Shown here piece by piece: positions 7,089-13,509 of a stretch of 13,509 bases of DNA. Source of the DNA: an uncultured Collinsella sp. GTDB lineage: Bacteria; Actinomycetota; Coriobacteriia; Coriobacteriales; Coriobacteriaceae. Positions within the stretch are counted from its first letter, which is position 1, and every line of letters begins with the position of its first letter. The translations under genes were made by a program, and so were the position numbers. The DNA is taken from positions 1 to 13,509 of the forward strand of contig CALJDJ010000094.1 in assembly GCA_938023705.1 (NCBI GenBank), read 5' to 3'. The notes beneath the pieces are model-generated. The model did not search any database. It was given only the letters and a program-made list of their open reading frames with translations, and was not told where the DNA came from.

Positions 7089-7503
7089 AGCGACTCCTTC
7101 CGACAGATGAGCATTTTCCAACATGATGACTTTGAGTCTTGGTGTGGGATGCGTTTTGGTGAGCGATCTTTTCCTTTCATATGAGTATGCAACAAATGCG
7201 GTATACGGGTGGGGTCGAAATTTGTGGCCGGCATGCGCATCTGCCGTCTACCGAGAAAATCAAATACTTCTTGACTTTTGAAATCGAGGGTAAAATCGCA
7301 GGATTCATTTTTGGTTAAACGCATAACTAAATCGCATAACTAATGCCATGACCTGCGCGTTTACCGAATTGAGCTGGTTTTATCAATGCCAGCACCCTAT
7401 ATTGGTCTTGTCGAAAAGACAGCAAGTCCAAACGGCAGGGGATGCTCCGGAGGCCTCCGCAAACGGTGTCTTGCGCACGCAACTCTATGAAAAGAGGGAA
7501 GCA
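7089..7503. promoter_or_regulatory. Divergent regulatory region between the LacI-family gene and the PTS cluster
   Basis: These 415 bases hold no credible gene. Five positions carry ATGCG or its complement CGCAT: 7149-7153, 7196-7200, the palindrome ATGCGCAT at 7233-7240, 7320-7324 and 7333-7337. The outer ones extend to the inverted pair ATGCGTTT (7149-7156) and AAACGCAT (7317-7324). The palindrome has a central CG, as many LacI-family operators do, and is enclosed by CGGCA (7229-7233) and TGCCG (7242-7246). A 13-base unit starting CGCATAACTAA is repeated in tandem (7320-7345). A weak promoter, TTGGTT (7311-7316) with CATAAC (7335-7340) and an 18-base spacer, overlaps this repeat. The remaining 150 bases before the PTS start show only the ribosome site AGAGGGA near 7493-7499. 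Confidence 0.5.
7094..7099 (-). promoter_or_regulatory. ribosome binding site that fixes the GTG start of the LacI-family gene
   Basis: Read on the minus strand, AAGGAG is followed by TCGCT and then GTG at 7088-7086. The upstream ATG at 7124 has no comparable site, so the GTG is preferred. Confidence 0.75.
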
Positions 7504-8976
7504 ATGAAGATCGTAGGCGTTGCCGCCTGTACCGTGGGTATTGCCCACACGTATATGGCCCAGAAGGCGATTCAAGATGAATGCGCCGCCCGTGGCATCG
7601 AGTGCAAAGTCGAGGCTCAGGGTGGTCTGGGCATCGAGAACGAGCTGACGCAGGAAGACGTGGATTCCGCTGACCTGGTGCTCGAGTCCGTCGACGTGGG
7701 TGTCGAGAATGAGGACCGTTTTGAGCAGAAGATGGCCGAGGGCAAGTTCCTGAAGGTCGGCACCTCGGATGTAATCGCCGATCCGGTAAAGATCATCGAC
7801 CAGGCCGTTGAGATTATCAAGGCGACGGGTGGCGCCGTTGACGCGCCCAAGGCCGAGGCCAAGGCAGAGAAGAAGGCCGTCTCCGCTGCCCCGCAGGCCC
7901 CGACGCCGGCGTCCAAGCAGTCTATCTTTGCCGATCCTGGCAAGACGCTGCTCAATGCATTCAATACCGGCGTTTCCTATTTTATCCCCATTGTCGTTAT
8001 CGGTGGCGTGTTCCTCGCCTTCTCGTTGGCATCCGGTACTGCCGGTGCTAGCGGTATGGAGGTAACCAACCCGTTGATGGTGAGCCTTAATACCATCGGC
8101 ATGGCCGGTATTTCCATGATGATTCCGGTGCTTGCGGCATACATCGCCTACTCGATGGCCGGCAAGCCCGCGCTCGCCCCCGGTTTTGTCCTGGGCTACT
8201 TGGTCAACAACGCCGTCGTCACCCCGAGCGGCAACAGCGTTTCGACTGGCTTCTTGGGCGCCATGATCATGGCAGTTATCTGCGGTTACTTTGTCCGCTG
8301 GATGAAGACCTGGAAGGTCAACAACACCATCCAGACCATCATGCCGATCCTGATCATCCCGATTCTGACCTCGCTTGTCCTGGGCATGGCCTACATCTAC
8401 ATCCTGGCCACGCCGCTTGGCTTTGTGATGGATTGGCTCACCAGCGTGCTCGGTAGCCTGCAGGGCGGCTCCGCCGTCGTCTTGGGCCTGGTCATTGGCG
8501 TTATGACCGCCTTCGATATGGGTGGCCCCATCAATAAGACCGCTTCGACCTTTACTATGGCCATCATGGCCTCCGGCATCTATGGCCCCAACGGTATGTT
8601 CCGCGTCGCCGTCGCCATTCCCCCGATTGCCTGCGGTCTTGCAGCGCTCATTGCCAAGAACAAGTTCGATGACGCCGATCGCCAGATGGGTATCTCCGCA
8701 CTGTTCATGGGCTGCATCGGCATCACCGAGGGCGCTATCCCCTTCGCGGTCAAGGATCTCGGCCACACCCTTCCCGGCATCTGCATCGGCTCTGCCGTGG
8801 GCGCTGCTCTCGCCGCCTTCCAGGGTATCGACTGCTACGTCCCGCACGGTGGCTTTATCGTCGCCCTTGCTACCAACAACGTCGCGCTGTTCTGCCTGGA
8901 CATCGTGATTGGCTCTGTGGTTGCCGCTGCAATCCTGATTGCCATGAAGCCCACGCTCGATAAGCAGGCCAAGTAA
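7504..8976 (+). CDS. PTS fructose-family transporter subunit EIIBC
   Basis: Membrane permease and phosphotransfer protein of 490 residues that imports and phosphorylates a sugar, receiving phosphate from an EIIA protein. Residues 1-105 are an EIIB domain of the fructose family. The phosphorylated cysteine is Cys9 in VAACTVGIAHT; family members usually read CPTGIAHT, so two residues next to the active Cys differ. An Ala/Lys/Pro-rich linker (about 112-140) leads to the EIIC domain. EIIC has many hydrophobic helices and the typical motifs VMTAFDMGGPINKTAST and GISALFMGCIGITEGAIPFA. No EIIA domain is fused; a separate EIIA gene ends the cluster. Start ATG 7504 was chosen for the AGAGGGA ribosome site and because MKIVGVAACT is a standard EIIB beginning; an in-frame ATG at 7348 adds 52 unrelated residues. 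Substrate is unknown; fructose itself or another ketose is possible. Confidence 0.92.
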   Translation: MKIVGVAACTVGIAHTYMAQKAIQDECAARGIECKVEAQGGLGIENELTQEDVDSADLVLESVDVGVENEDRFEQKMAEGKFLKVGTSDVIADPVKIIDQAVEIIKATGGAVDAPKAEAKAEKKAVSAAPQAPTPASKQSIFADPGKTLLNAFNTGVSYFIPIVVIGGVFLAFSLASGTAGASGMEVTNPLMVSLNTIGMAGISMMIPVLAAYIAYSMAGKPALAPGFVLGYLVNNAVVTPSGNSVSTGFLGAMIMAVICGYFVRWMKTWKVNNTIQTIMPILIIPILTSLVLGMAYIYILATPLGFVMDWLTSVLGSLQGGSAVVLGLVIGVMTAFDMGGPINKTASTFTMAIMASGIYGPNGMFRVAVAIPPIACGLAALIAKNKFDDADRQMGISALFMGCIGITEGAIPFAVKDLGHTLPGICIGSAVGAALAAFQGIDCYVPHGGFIVALATNNVALFCLDIVIGSVVAAAILIAMKPTLDKQAK

Positions 8977-8990
8977 ACCTTTAAGGACTC

Positions 8991-9028
8991 CGGTTGTGCG
9001 GAGGGATGGATTTGACTCCGCACAACCG
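8991..9028 (+). other. Perfect 13-bp stem-loop between EIIBC and the GatZ-like gene
   Basis: CGGTTGTGCGGAG (8991-9003) pairs without mismatch with CTCCGCACAACCG (9016-9028) around a 12-base loop. The sequence after it (CCCCTACACAAC) has no T run, so it is not a standard intrinsic terminator. It starts 14 bases after the EIIBC stop and could be an mRNA-stabilising or processing element that sets different levels for the two products. Confidence 0.7.
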
Positions 9029-9120
9029 CCCCTACACAACAAAATCCATCTGCACTGATAGGGCCCGCATCTGGGTCCCAGGGAACTTTTGTCAAAAATC
9101 CTCTGGAGAAGGAGAACAAA

Positions 9121-10395
9121 ATGTCCAATCTCACCATCCGTCAGGCCGTTCAGGGCATGCTCAAGCTGCAGGATAGCGGCGATCACGCAACCATGGTCGG
9201 CATTGGCCCCATGAGCCCCAACCTGATTCAGGCCGTGTTCGAGCTTGCCAAGGACGAGGATTTCCCGCCCATGTTTATCGCTAGCCGCAACCAGGTCGAT
9301 ATGGACGAGATGGGCGCCGGCTACGTCAACGGCTGGGACCAGACGCGCTTTGCCGCCGACATTAAGAAGGTCGCCGACGAGGTGGGCTACACCGGTCCGT
9401 ACTACCTGTGCCGCGATCACGGCGGTCCGTGGCAGCGCGACGAGGAGCGTAACGCCCACCTGCCCGAGGACGAGGCCATGGAGCTCGCCCGCAAGTCCTT
9501 CGTCGCCGACATGGAGGCAGGCTTTGACCTGCTGATGGTCGACCCCACCAAGGACCCCTATCAGATCGGCAAGGTTATTCCGCTCGACGTGGTGCTTCGC
9601 CGCACGATTGATCTTATCGACTACCTTGAGCAGTACCGTCGCGAGCATAACCTTCCCGAGGTCGCCTATGAGGTCGGTACCGAGGAGACCAATGGCGGCT
9701 TGACCTCTACCGATAAGTACGAGGAGTTCATTTCTCAGCTGCAGCCCGAGCTCGAGAAGCGTGGCTGCCCCATGCCCACCTTTATCGTCGGCCAGACCGG
9801 TACGCTCACCCGTTGGACCGAGCAGGTCGGTCATTACAACTTTAAGAATGCCCGCGAGCTCGCCGACATGGCCAAGCGCTACGGCGTGGGCCTGAAGGAG
9901 CACAACGCCGACTACCTGGATGACGCGACGCTGCTCGAGCACATCCCGGCTCACGTGACGGCCTCCAATGTTGCCCCTCAGTACGGCACCGAGGAGACCC
10001 GCGCTTACCTCAAGCTCTGCGCTACCGAGCAGATTCTGGTCGACAACGGCCTGTGCGACGATCCCTCCGACCTGTATCACACGCTGCTGGTCAAGGCTAT
10101 CAAGACCGAGCGTTGGCGCAAGTGGATGACTGGCGACGACGTCAACCTGCAGGTTGACGACATCCTGGCTGACGACGAACTCAGCCTGAAGATTCTGGAT
10201 GTCTCCGGCCACTACGCCTTTAACGATCCCGAGGTCAAGGAGCAGGTCGAGAAACTCTATCGCAACCTCGCTGCCCAGGACATCGACGGCAAGCGCTTTG
10301 TGATCGAGCACATCAAGCGCCCGATCAAGCAGTACGTCGTCGGTCTTAACCTCAAGGGCGTCACGAGCCGCATCGAGAAGGCTCTCGAGGACTAG
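9121..10395 (+). CDS. GatZ/KbaZ-like protein (class II tagatose-bisphosphate aldolase, non-catalytic subunit family)
   Basis: TIM-barrel protein of 424 residues in the GatZ/KbaZ family, matching the usual 420-430 residues. Family features are FIASRNQVDMDEMGAGY (52-68), YYLCRDHGGPW (94-104), DLLMVDPTKD (136-145), YEVGTEETNGG (183-193), GLKEHNADYL (257-266) and HVTASNVAPQYGTEET (278-293). Asp99-His100 and His261 fall where class II aldolases hold the catalytic Asp and metal ligands. In E. coli GatZ and KbaZ support the aldolases GatY and KbaY, but neither partner is in this window. Some members of this family have been reported as stand-alone 4-epimerases of ketose phosphates or of tagaturonate, so epimerisation of a PTS-made ketose phosphate is a reasonable alternative. 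AAGGAG (9109-9114) lies 6 bases before ATG. It follows EIIBC by 144 bases and is followed by two hairpins. Confidence 0.82.
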   Translation: MSNLTIRQAVQGMLKLQDSGDHATMVGIGPMSPNLIQAVFELAKDEDFPPMFIASRNQVDMDEMGAGYVNGWDQTRFAADIKKVADEVGYTGPYYLCRDHGGPWQRDEERNAHLPEDEAMELARKSFVADMEAGFDLLMVDPTKDPYQIGKVIPLDVVLRRTIDLIDYLEQYRREHNLPEVAYEVGTEETNGGLTSTDKYEEFISQLQPELEKRGCPMPTFIVGQTGTLTRWTEQVGHYNFKNARELADMAKRYGVGLKEHNADYLDDATLLEHIPAHVTASNVAPQYGTEETRAYLKLCATEQILVDNGLCDDPSDLYHTLLVKAIKTERWRKWMTGDDVNLQVDDILADDELSLKILDVSGHYAFNDPEVKEQVEKLYRNLAAQDIDGKRFVIEHIKRPIKQYVVGLNLKGVTSRIEKALED

Positions 10396-10414
10396 GTAGT
10401 TTTTCCTACACGAC

Positions 10415-10450
10415 GCCGGGCCTGGGGCATGTCCCAGCTGCAGGCCCGGC
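10415..10450 (+). other. Stem-loop preceding the internal terminator
   Basis: GCCGGGCCTG (10415-10424) pairs perfectly over 10 bp with CAGGCCCGGC (10441-10450). Its loop contains a second possible pairing (TGGG with CCCA). No T run follows. It lies 20 bases after the GatZ-like stop and only 5 bases before the terminator hairpin. Confidence 0.7.
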
Positions 10451-10455
10451 ACATA

Positions 10456-10488
10456 GGACAAAGGGGCATCCCCTTTGTCCTTTCTTTT
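10456..10488 (+). terminator. Intrinsic terminator between the GatZ-like and transaldolase genes
   Basis: GGACAAAGGGG (10456-10466) pairs perfectly over 11 bp with CCCCTTTGTCC (10470-10480) around CAT, followed by TTTCTTTT (10481-10488). Only 32 bases remain before the transaldolase start, so it probably acts as a partial terminator or a control point within the cluster. Confidence 0.88.
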
Positions 10489-10520
10489 GAGTTTTGGATT
10501 CCTCCGAAGGAGTTTGCACC

Positions 10521-11204
10521 ATGAAGTTCTTTATCGATACCGCCAACCTTGACGAGATCGCCGAGGCTAAGAGCTGGGGCTGCCTGGCCGGTGTTACCAC
10601 CAATCCGTCCCTGTACGCCAAGACCGGCGGTAAACTCGCCGACTTTGAGCCCCATATGCTCAAGATTGCCGAGCTCTGCGAGGGTCTGCCCGTGTCTGCC
10701 GAGTCCACCGCGACTACTGCCGAGGGCATGATCGAGGAGGGCAAGCGCCTTGCCGCCCTCGCCCCCAACATTGTGGTCAAGCTTCCCGTGTGCGAGGCCG
10801 GCCTCGCCGCCTGCCGCGCGCTGGCCGATGCAGGCGTGCGCGTCAACATGACGCTTGTCTTCTCGCCGACGCAGGCCCTCATGGCCGCCAACGCCGGTGC
10901 CCGCTACATCAGCCCGTTTGTGGGACGCTTCGACGACATCGCCGAGGACGGTATCTCGCAGCTCGACAACGTTGTGACCTGCATCAAGAACTATGACTGG
11001 ACTGGCAAGAACGTCGACGACACCGTCGAGATCATCACCGCATCTGTCCGCACGCCCAATCACGTGACCCAGGCGGCGCTGCTCGGTGCCGATATCGCGA
11101 CCGTCCCCATGGTCGCTCTCAAGAAGTGCCTGCATCACCCGCTGACCGACCAGGGCCTCGCCTCTTTTGAGGCTGACTGGCAGAAGGTCGTCGCTCAGGC
11201 TTAA
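10521..11204 (+). CDS. Transaldolase, small TalC/MipB type
   Basis: Cytosolic enzyme of 227 residues moving a dihydroxyacetone unit between sugar phosphates (sedoheptulose-7-phosphate plus glyceraldehyde-3-phosphate to fructose-6-phosphate plus erythrose-4-phosphate). It has the compact subfamily length. Motifs are FIDTANL with Asp6, VTTNPSL with Asn28, NIVVKLPV with the Schiff-base Lys87, and YISPFVGRFDD. Close relatives may be fructose-6-phosphate aldolases; those carry Gln and Tyr at two active-site places where this protein has Glu61 (VSAES) and Phe133 (SPFVGR), the transaldolase pattern. Start ATG 10521 has GAAGGAG (10506-10512) 8 bases upstream; a TTG at 10494 is less likely. It lies behind a strong terminator and 63 bases before the transketolase genes, with which it would form the non-oxidative pentose phosphate set. 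Confidence 0.92.
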   Translation: MKFFIDTANLDEIAEAKSWGCLAGVTTNPSLYAKTGGKLADFEPHMLKIAELCEGLPVSAESTATTAEGMIEEGKRLAALAPNIVVKLPVCEAGLAACRALADAGVRVNMTLVFSPTQALMAANAGARYISPFVGRFDDIAEDGISQLDNVVTCIKNYDWTGKNVDDTVEIITASVRTPNHVTQAALLGADIATVPMVALKKCLHHPLTDQGLASFEADWQKVVAQA

Positions 11205-11215
11205 CGAGTGGATTG

Positions 11216-11244
11216 CCCCGGCATCGCGTCATCCGGTGCCGGGG
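11216..11244 (+). other. Stem-loop between transaldolase and transketolase genes
   Basis: CCCCGGCA (11216-11223) pairs perfectly with TGCCGGGG (11237-11244) around a 13-base loop. It is followed by TTGTTCTC, which is too weak to call a terminator. It may attenuate or protect the message between these two genes. Confidence 0.55.
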
Positions 11245-11267
11245 TTGTTCTCAAGAGAGGAATTCGT

Positions 11268-12098
11268 ATGACCAACCAGGAGCTGGCGAAGGTCGCCAAT
11301 GAGGTCAGGAAGGGTGTCGTGACTGCGGTTCACGCGGCCAAGTCGGGACATCCGGGTGGATCGCTCGGTGCAGCCGACATCATGACGTATCTGTACTTTG
11401 AGGAAATGAATATCGATCCTGCCGACCCTCACAAGGCCGATCGCGACCGCTTTGTGCTCTCCAAGGGTCACGCGGCGCCGGGCCTGTATTCGGTGTTGGC
11501 AAATCGCGGCTATTTTCCCGTCGAAGAGCTCGAGACGCTCCGCCATATTGGCAGCCGACTGCAGGGCCATCCCAACATGAACGATACCCCAGGCATCGAT
11601 ATGTCCACCGGCTCGCTCGGTCAGGGCATCTCTGCTGCAGTTGGAATGGCGCTTGCCGCTAAGCACTGGGGCGACAGCTACCGTGTCTACACGTTGCTGG
11701 GCGACGGTGAGTGCGAGGAAGGCCAGGTGTGGGAGGCGGCTATGTTTGCCGGCAACCACGACCTGGATAACCTTGTCGCTATCGTCGATCACAATGGCCT
11801 GCAAATTGACGGCAGTATCGACGAAGTTAACTCGGCTATGCCGCTTGCCGACAAGTTCCGCGCCTTTAAGTGGCATGTGATCGAGCTAGCCGATGGCAAT
11901 GACATGGCGCAGATTGAGGCGGCTTTCGCCGAGGCTCGCGAGGTGACCGGCGCGCCCGTCGCTATCATCGCCGAGACGGTGAAGGGCAAGGGCGTCTCCT
12001 TTATGGAAAACCAGGTGGGCTGGCACGGCAAGGCACCCAACGATGAACAGTTTGAGCAGGCCATGGCCGAGCTCGCAGCAGCAGGGGAGGAGCTCTAA
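11268..12098 (+). CDS. Transketolase, N-terminal subunit (thiamine-diphosphate binding)
   Basis: First half of a two-gene transketolase, 276 residues, carrying the pyrophosphate-binding domain. Transketolase moves two-carbon units between ketose and aldose phosphates using thiamine diphosphate and a divalent metal. Visible motifs are SGHPGGSLGAADI (26-38), KGHAAPGLY (66-74), QGHPN (99-103), TGSLGQGISAAVGMALA (114-130) and the cofactor motif GDGECEEGQVWEAAMFAGNH (145-164) ending at Asn176 in DHNGLQ. The Glu-rich start after GDG matches split transketolases rather than DXS, which is a single long protein. ATG 11268 is preceded by GAGAGG (11255-11260) at a normal distance. The stop overlaps the start of the C-terminal half (TAATG), so the two halves are probably made in equal amounts and assemble with each other. 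Confidence 0.94.
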   Translation: MTNQELAKVANEVRKGVVTAVHAAKSGHPGGSLGAADIMTYLYFEEMNIDPADPHKADRDRFVLSKGHAAPGLYSVLANRGYFPVEELETLRHIGSRLQGHPNMNDTPGIDMSTGSLGQGISAAVGMALAAKHWGDSYRVYTLLGDGECEEGQVWEAAMFAGNHDLDNLVAIVDHNGLQIDGSIDEVNSAMPLADKFRAFKWHVIELADGNDMAQIEAAFAEAREVTGAPVAIIAETVKGKGVSFMENQVGWHGKAPNDEQFEQAMAELAAAGEEL

Positions 12099-13036
12099 TG
12101 GCAGACGTCAAGAAAGTCGCCACGCGCGTTAGCTATGGCGAGGCACTTGTCGAGCTGGGCAATGAGCACGATGACTTTGTGGTTCTCGATGCCGACCTGG
12201 CCGCCGCAACGCAGACCGCAAAGTTTAAGGCTGCGCACCCCGAGCGCTTCTACGATGCCGGCATTGCCGAGAGCAACTTGATGGGGCTTGCCGCCGGCAT
12301 CGCGACCACGGGTCACGTCGCCTTTGCGAGCACTTTTGCCATGTTCGCCGCCGGCCGCGCGTACGAGCAAGTGCGTAATTCCATCGGCTATCCGCACCTC
12401 AACGTCAAAATCGGCGCTACGCACGCGGGCATCTCGGTCGGTGAAGACGGCGCCACGCATCAGTGCTGCGAGGACATCGCGCTCATGCGCACGATTCCGC
12501 GTATGACGGTGATCGTTCCCGCCGATGACATCGAGGCTCGCGCTTGCGTACGCGCCGCGTATGAATTTGAGGGGCCAGTTTACATGCGCTTCGGCCGTCT
12601 GGCAACACCGGTCATCAACGACCACGAGGACTATGAGTTCAAGATTGGTCGCGGCGTGGTCGTGCGCGAGGGCTCCGATGTCACAATCGTCGCCTGTGGC
12701 CTTATGGTTGCCGAGGCGCTCGAGGCTGCCGAGGCTCTTGCTGTCGATGGTATCGACGCCGAGGTCATCAACATGCATACGATCAAACCGCTCGATGAGC
12801 GCCTGGTGGTTGCCAGCGCCAAGAAGACTGGTCGCGTGGTCACCGCCGAGGAGCATTCGATTATCGGCGGTCTTGGCGAGGCCGTGGCCTCGGTGCTCGC
12901 AGAGCAGCATCCGGTGCCGATGCGACGCGTTGGCGTGCGCGATGTGTATGGCGAGTCCGGCCCTGCGGTCGATTTGCTGCACAAGTACGGTTTGGACGCC
13001 GACGGTATCGAAGCTGCAGTCAGGTCTGTGTTGTAA
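12098..13036 (+). CDS. Transketolase, C-terminal subunit (pyrimidine-binding and C-terminal domains)
   Basis: Second half of the two-gene transketolase, 312 residues. It holds the pyrimidine-binding domain with the catalytic Glu58 in DAGIAESNLMG, which activates the cofactor, then ASTFAMFAAGRAYEQVRNS and KIGATHAGISVGEDGATHQ, typical of split transketolases. The C-terminal domain starts around VTIVACGLMVAEALEA and contains VINMHTIKPLD and EEHSIIGGLGEAVA. Translation starts at ATG 12098, one base into the previous stop, with GGAGG (12086-12090) just inside the upstream gene. It is followed after 11 bases by the EIIA gene. Length and motifs are complete, with nothing to suggest decay. A pyruvate dehydrogenase E1-beta or DXS identity is unlikely given the paired N-half. 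Confidence 0.94.
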   Translation: MADVKKVATRVSYGEALVELGNEHDDFVVLDADLAAATQTAKFKAAHPERFYDAGIAESNLMGLAAGIATTGHVAFASTFAMFAAGRAYEQVRNSIGYPHLNVKIGATHAGISVGEDGATHQCCEDIALMRTIPRMTVIVPADDIEARACVRAAYEFEGPVYMRFGRLATPVINDHEDYEFKIGRGVVVREGSDVTIVACGLMVAEALEAAEALAVDGIDAEVINMHTIKPLDERLVVASAKKTGRVVTAEEHSIIGGLGEAVASVLAEQHPVPMRRVGVRDVYGESGPAVDLLHKYGLDADGIEAAVRSVL

Positions 13037-13047
13037 GGAAGGTTTCC

Positions 13048-13500
13048 ATGGGATTTGTATCTGCCAACCAAGTGACGATCGGGTATACCGCCGCCTCGCG
13101 CGAGGATGCCCTGCATTATTTGTCCGAGCAGGCCATCGAGCTCGGCTTTGCCGATGACGCATCTGCCGTAGAGGCTGCCTTTATTGCTCGCGAGAACGAG
13201 GCCGAGACCGGCCTTGTCGCCGGTTTTGCCGTTCCGCATGCCAAAAGCGACGCGATTCATACGCCGGGCGTTGCCGTGCTTAAACTGGCCGAGCCCGTTG
13301 AATGGCCGAGTTTCGATGGGGTGCCCGTCGATGTTGCGCTCGCGCTGTACGTGCCCGCCGGCGAGGCTGGAACCACGCACCTGCGTCTGCTCTCCAAGGC
13401 TGCCGTGATGCTGATGGATGCCGCCTTCCGTGACAAGGTGCGCGCGAGCACCGATCCCGTTGAGATTGCGGAGCTCATCAATAGCGGACTCGAAGACTAG
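13048..13500 (+). CDS. PTS fructose-family EIIA protein
   Basis: Cytosolic phosphocarrier of 150 residues, the normal size of a free fructose/mannitol-type EIIA. It would take phosphate from HPr and pass it to Cys9 of the EIIBC protein encoded at the head of the cluster. The phosphorylated residue is His64 in GFAVPHAKSDAI, matching the family pattern GIAIPHGKS. The second conserved region, THLRLLSKAAVML, is also present. Start ATG 13048 follows AGGAAGG (13036-13042), which overlaps the stop of the transketolase C half, so the gene is clearly part of that operon. Its presence ties the pentose-phosphate genes to the PTS. The gene is complete; the window ends 9 bases later, so further operon genes may follow. 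Confidence 0.92.
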   Translation: MGFVSANQVTIGYTAASREDALHYLSEQAIELGFADDASAVEAAFIARENEAETGLVAGFAVPHAKSDAIHTPGVAVLKLAEPVEWPSFDGVPVDVALALYVPAGEAGTTHLRLLSKAAVMLMDAAFRDKVRASTDPVEIAELINSGLED

Positions 13501-13509
13501 AACGGTCAT

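Noticed and set aside
7271..7296. TTGACT (7271-7276) and TAAAAT (7291-7296) as the PTS promoter
   Set aside because: Both boxes look good alone, but the spacer is 14 bases, too short for normal sigma-70 recognition.
7348..7503. N-terminal extension of EIIBC from ATG 7348
   Set aside because: The 52 extra residues precede a normal EIIB start (MKIVGV) that has its own ribosome site, and they overlap the probable promoter region.
7327..10461. A 1044-codon open frame on the minus strand across the EIIBC and GatZ-like genes
   Set aside because: It is antisense to two well-supported genes. Its translation is low-complexity, rich in His, Gly, Asp and Leu, with no family motif, as expected for the complement of GC-rich coding sequence.
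12095..13162. A 355-codon open frame on the minus strand opposite the transketolase C half
   Set aside because: It is antisense to a well-conserved enzyme and shows no motif.

Overview
The window looks like chromosome of a high-GC actinobacterium of the class Coriobacteriia, most probably Collinsella or a close gut relative. This rests on GC-rich codon use, strong AAGGAG-type ribosome sites, a two-gene transketolase, an EF-G paralogue and a fructose-family PTS module. It is an inference from gene content; no rRNA or other marker gene is present. I see no tRNA, rRNA, CRISPR array, insertion sequence or phage gene.

Layout. (1) Bases 1-2526, plus strand: a three-gene polar amino-acid ABC importer (Tat-type lipoprotein binding protein, permease, ATPase). 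The genes overlap or nearly so, a promoter carries repeated TAAAGTG boxes, and a strong intrinsic terminator ends the unit. (2) Bases 2527-4908, plus strand: a structured leader and a 691-residue EF-G paralogue whose GTPase motifs are degenerate, ending in its own terminator. (3) Bases 4968-7088, minus strand: a membrane-anchored or secreted DNA/RNA non-specific endonuclease, converging on the EF-G paralogue, and a LacI-family repressor. (4) Bases 7089-7503: a 415-base divergent regulatory region with repeated CGCAT boxes. (5) Bases 7504-13500, plus strand: a carbohydrate cluster. Its order is PTS EIIBC, GatZ/KbaZ-like protein, transaldolase, transketolase N half, transketolase C half, PTS EIIA. 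All genes are complete.

How the genes fit together. The LacI-type protein is the obvious candidate regulator of the divergent sugar cluster. EIIA (last gene) and EIIBC (first gene) together would import and phosphorylate a ketose-like sugar. The GatZ-like protein has no GatY/KbaY partner in the window and could be an isomerising or epimerising enzyme rather than an aldolase subunit. Transaldolase plus transketolase would then move the sugar phosphate through the non-oxidative pentose phosphate reactions. The substrate is not readable from the sequence.

Most worth following up: the GatZ-centred PTS/transaldolase/transketolase cluster, the EF-G paralogue lacking key G3 and G4 residues, and the perfect terminator inside the sugar cluster with almost no room for a promoter behind it.
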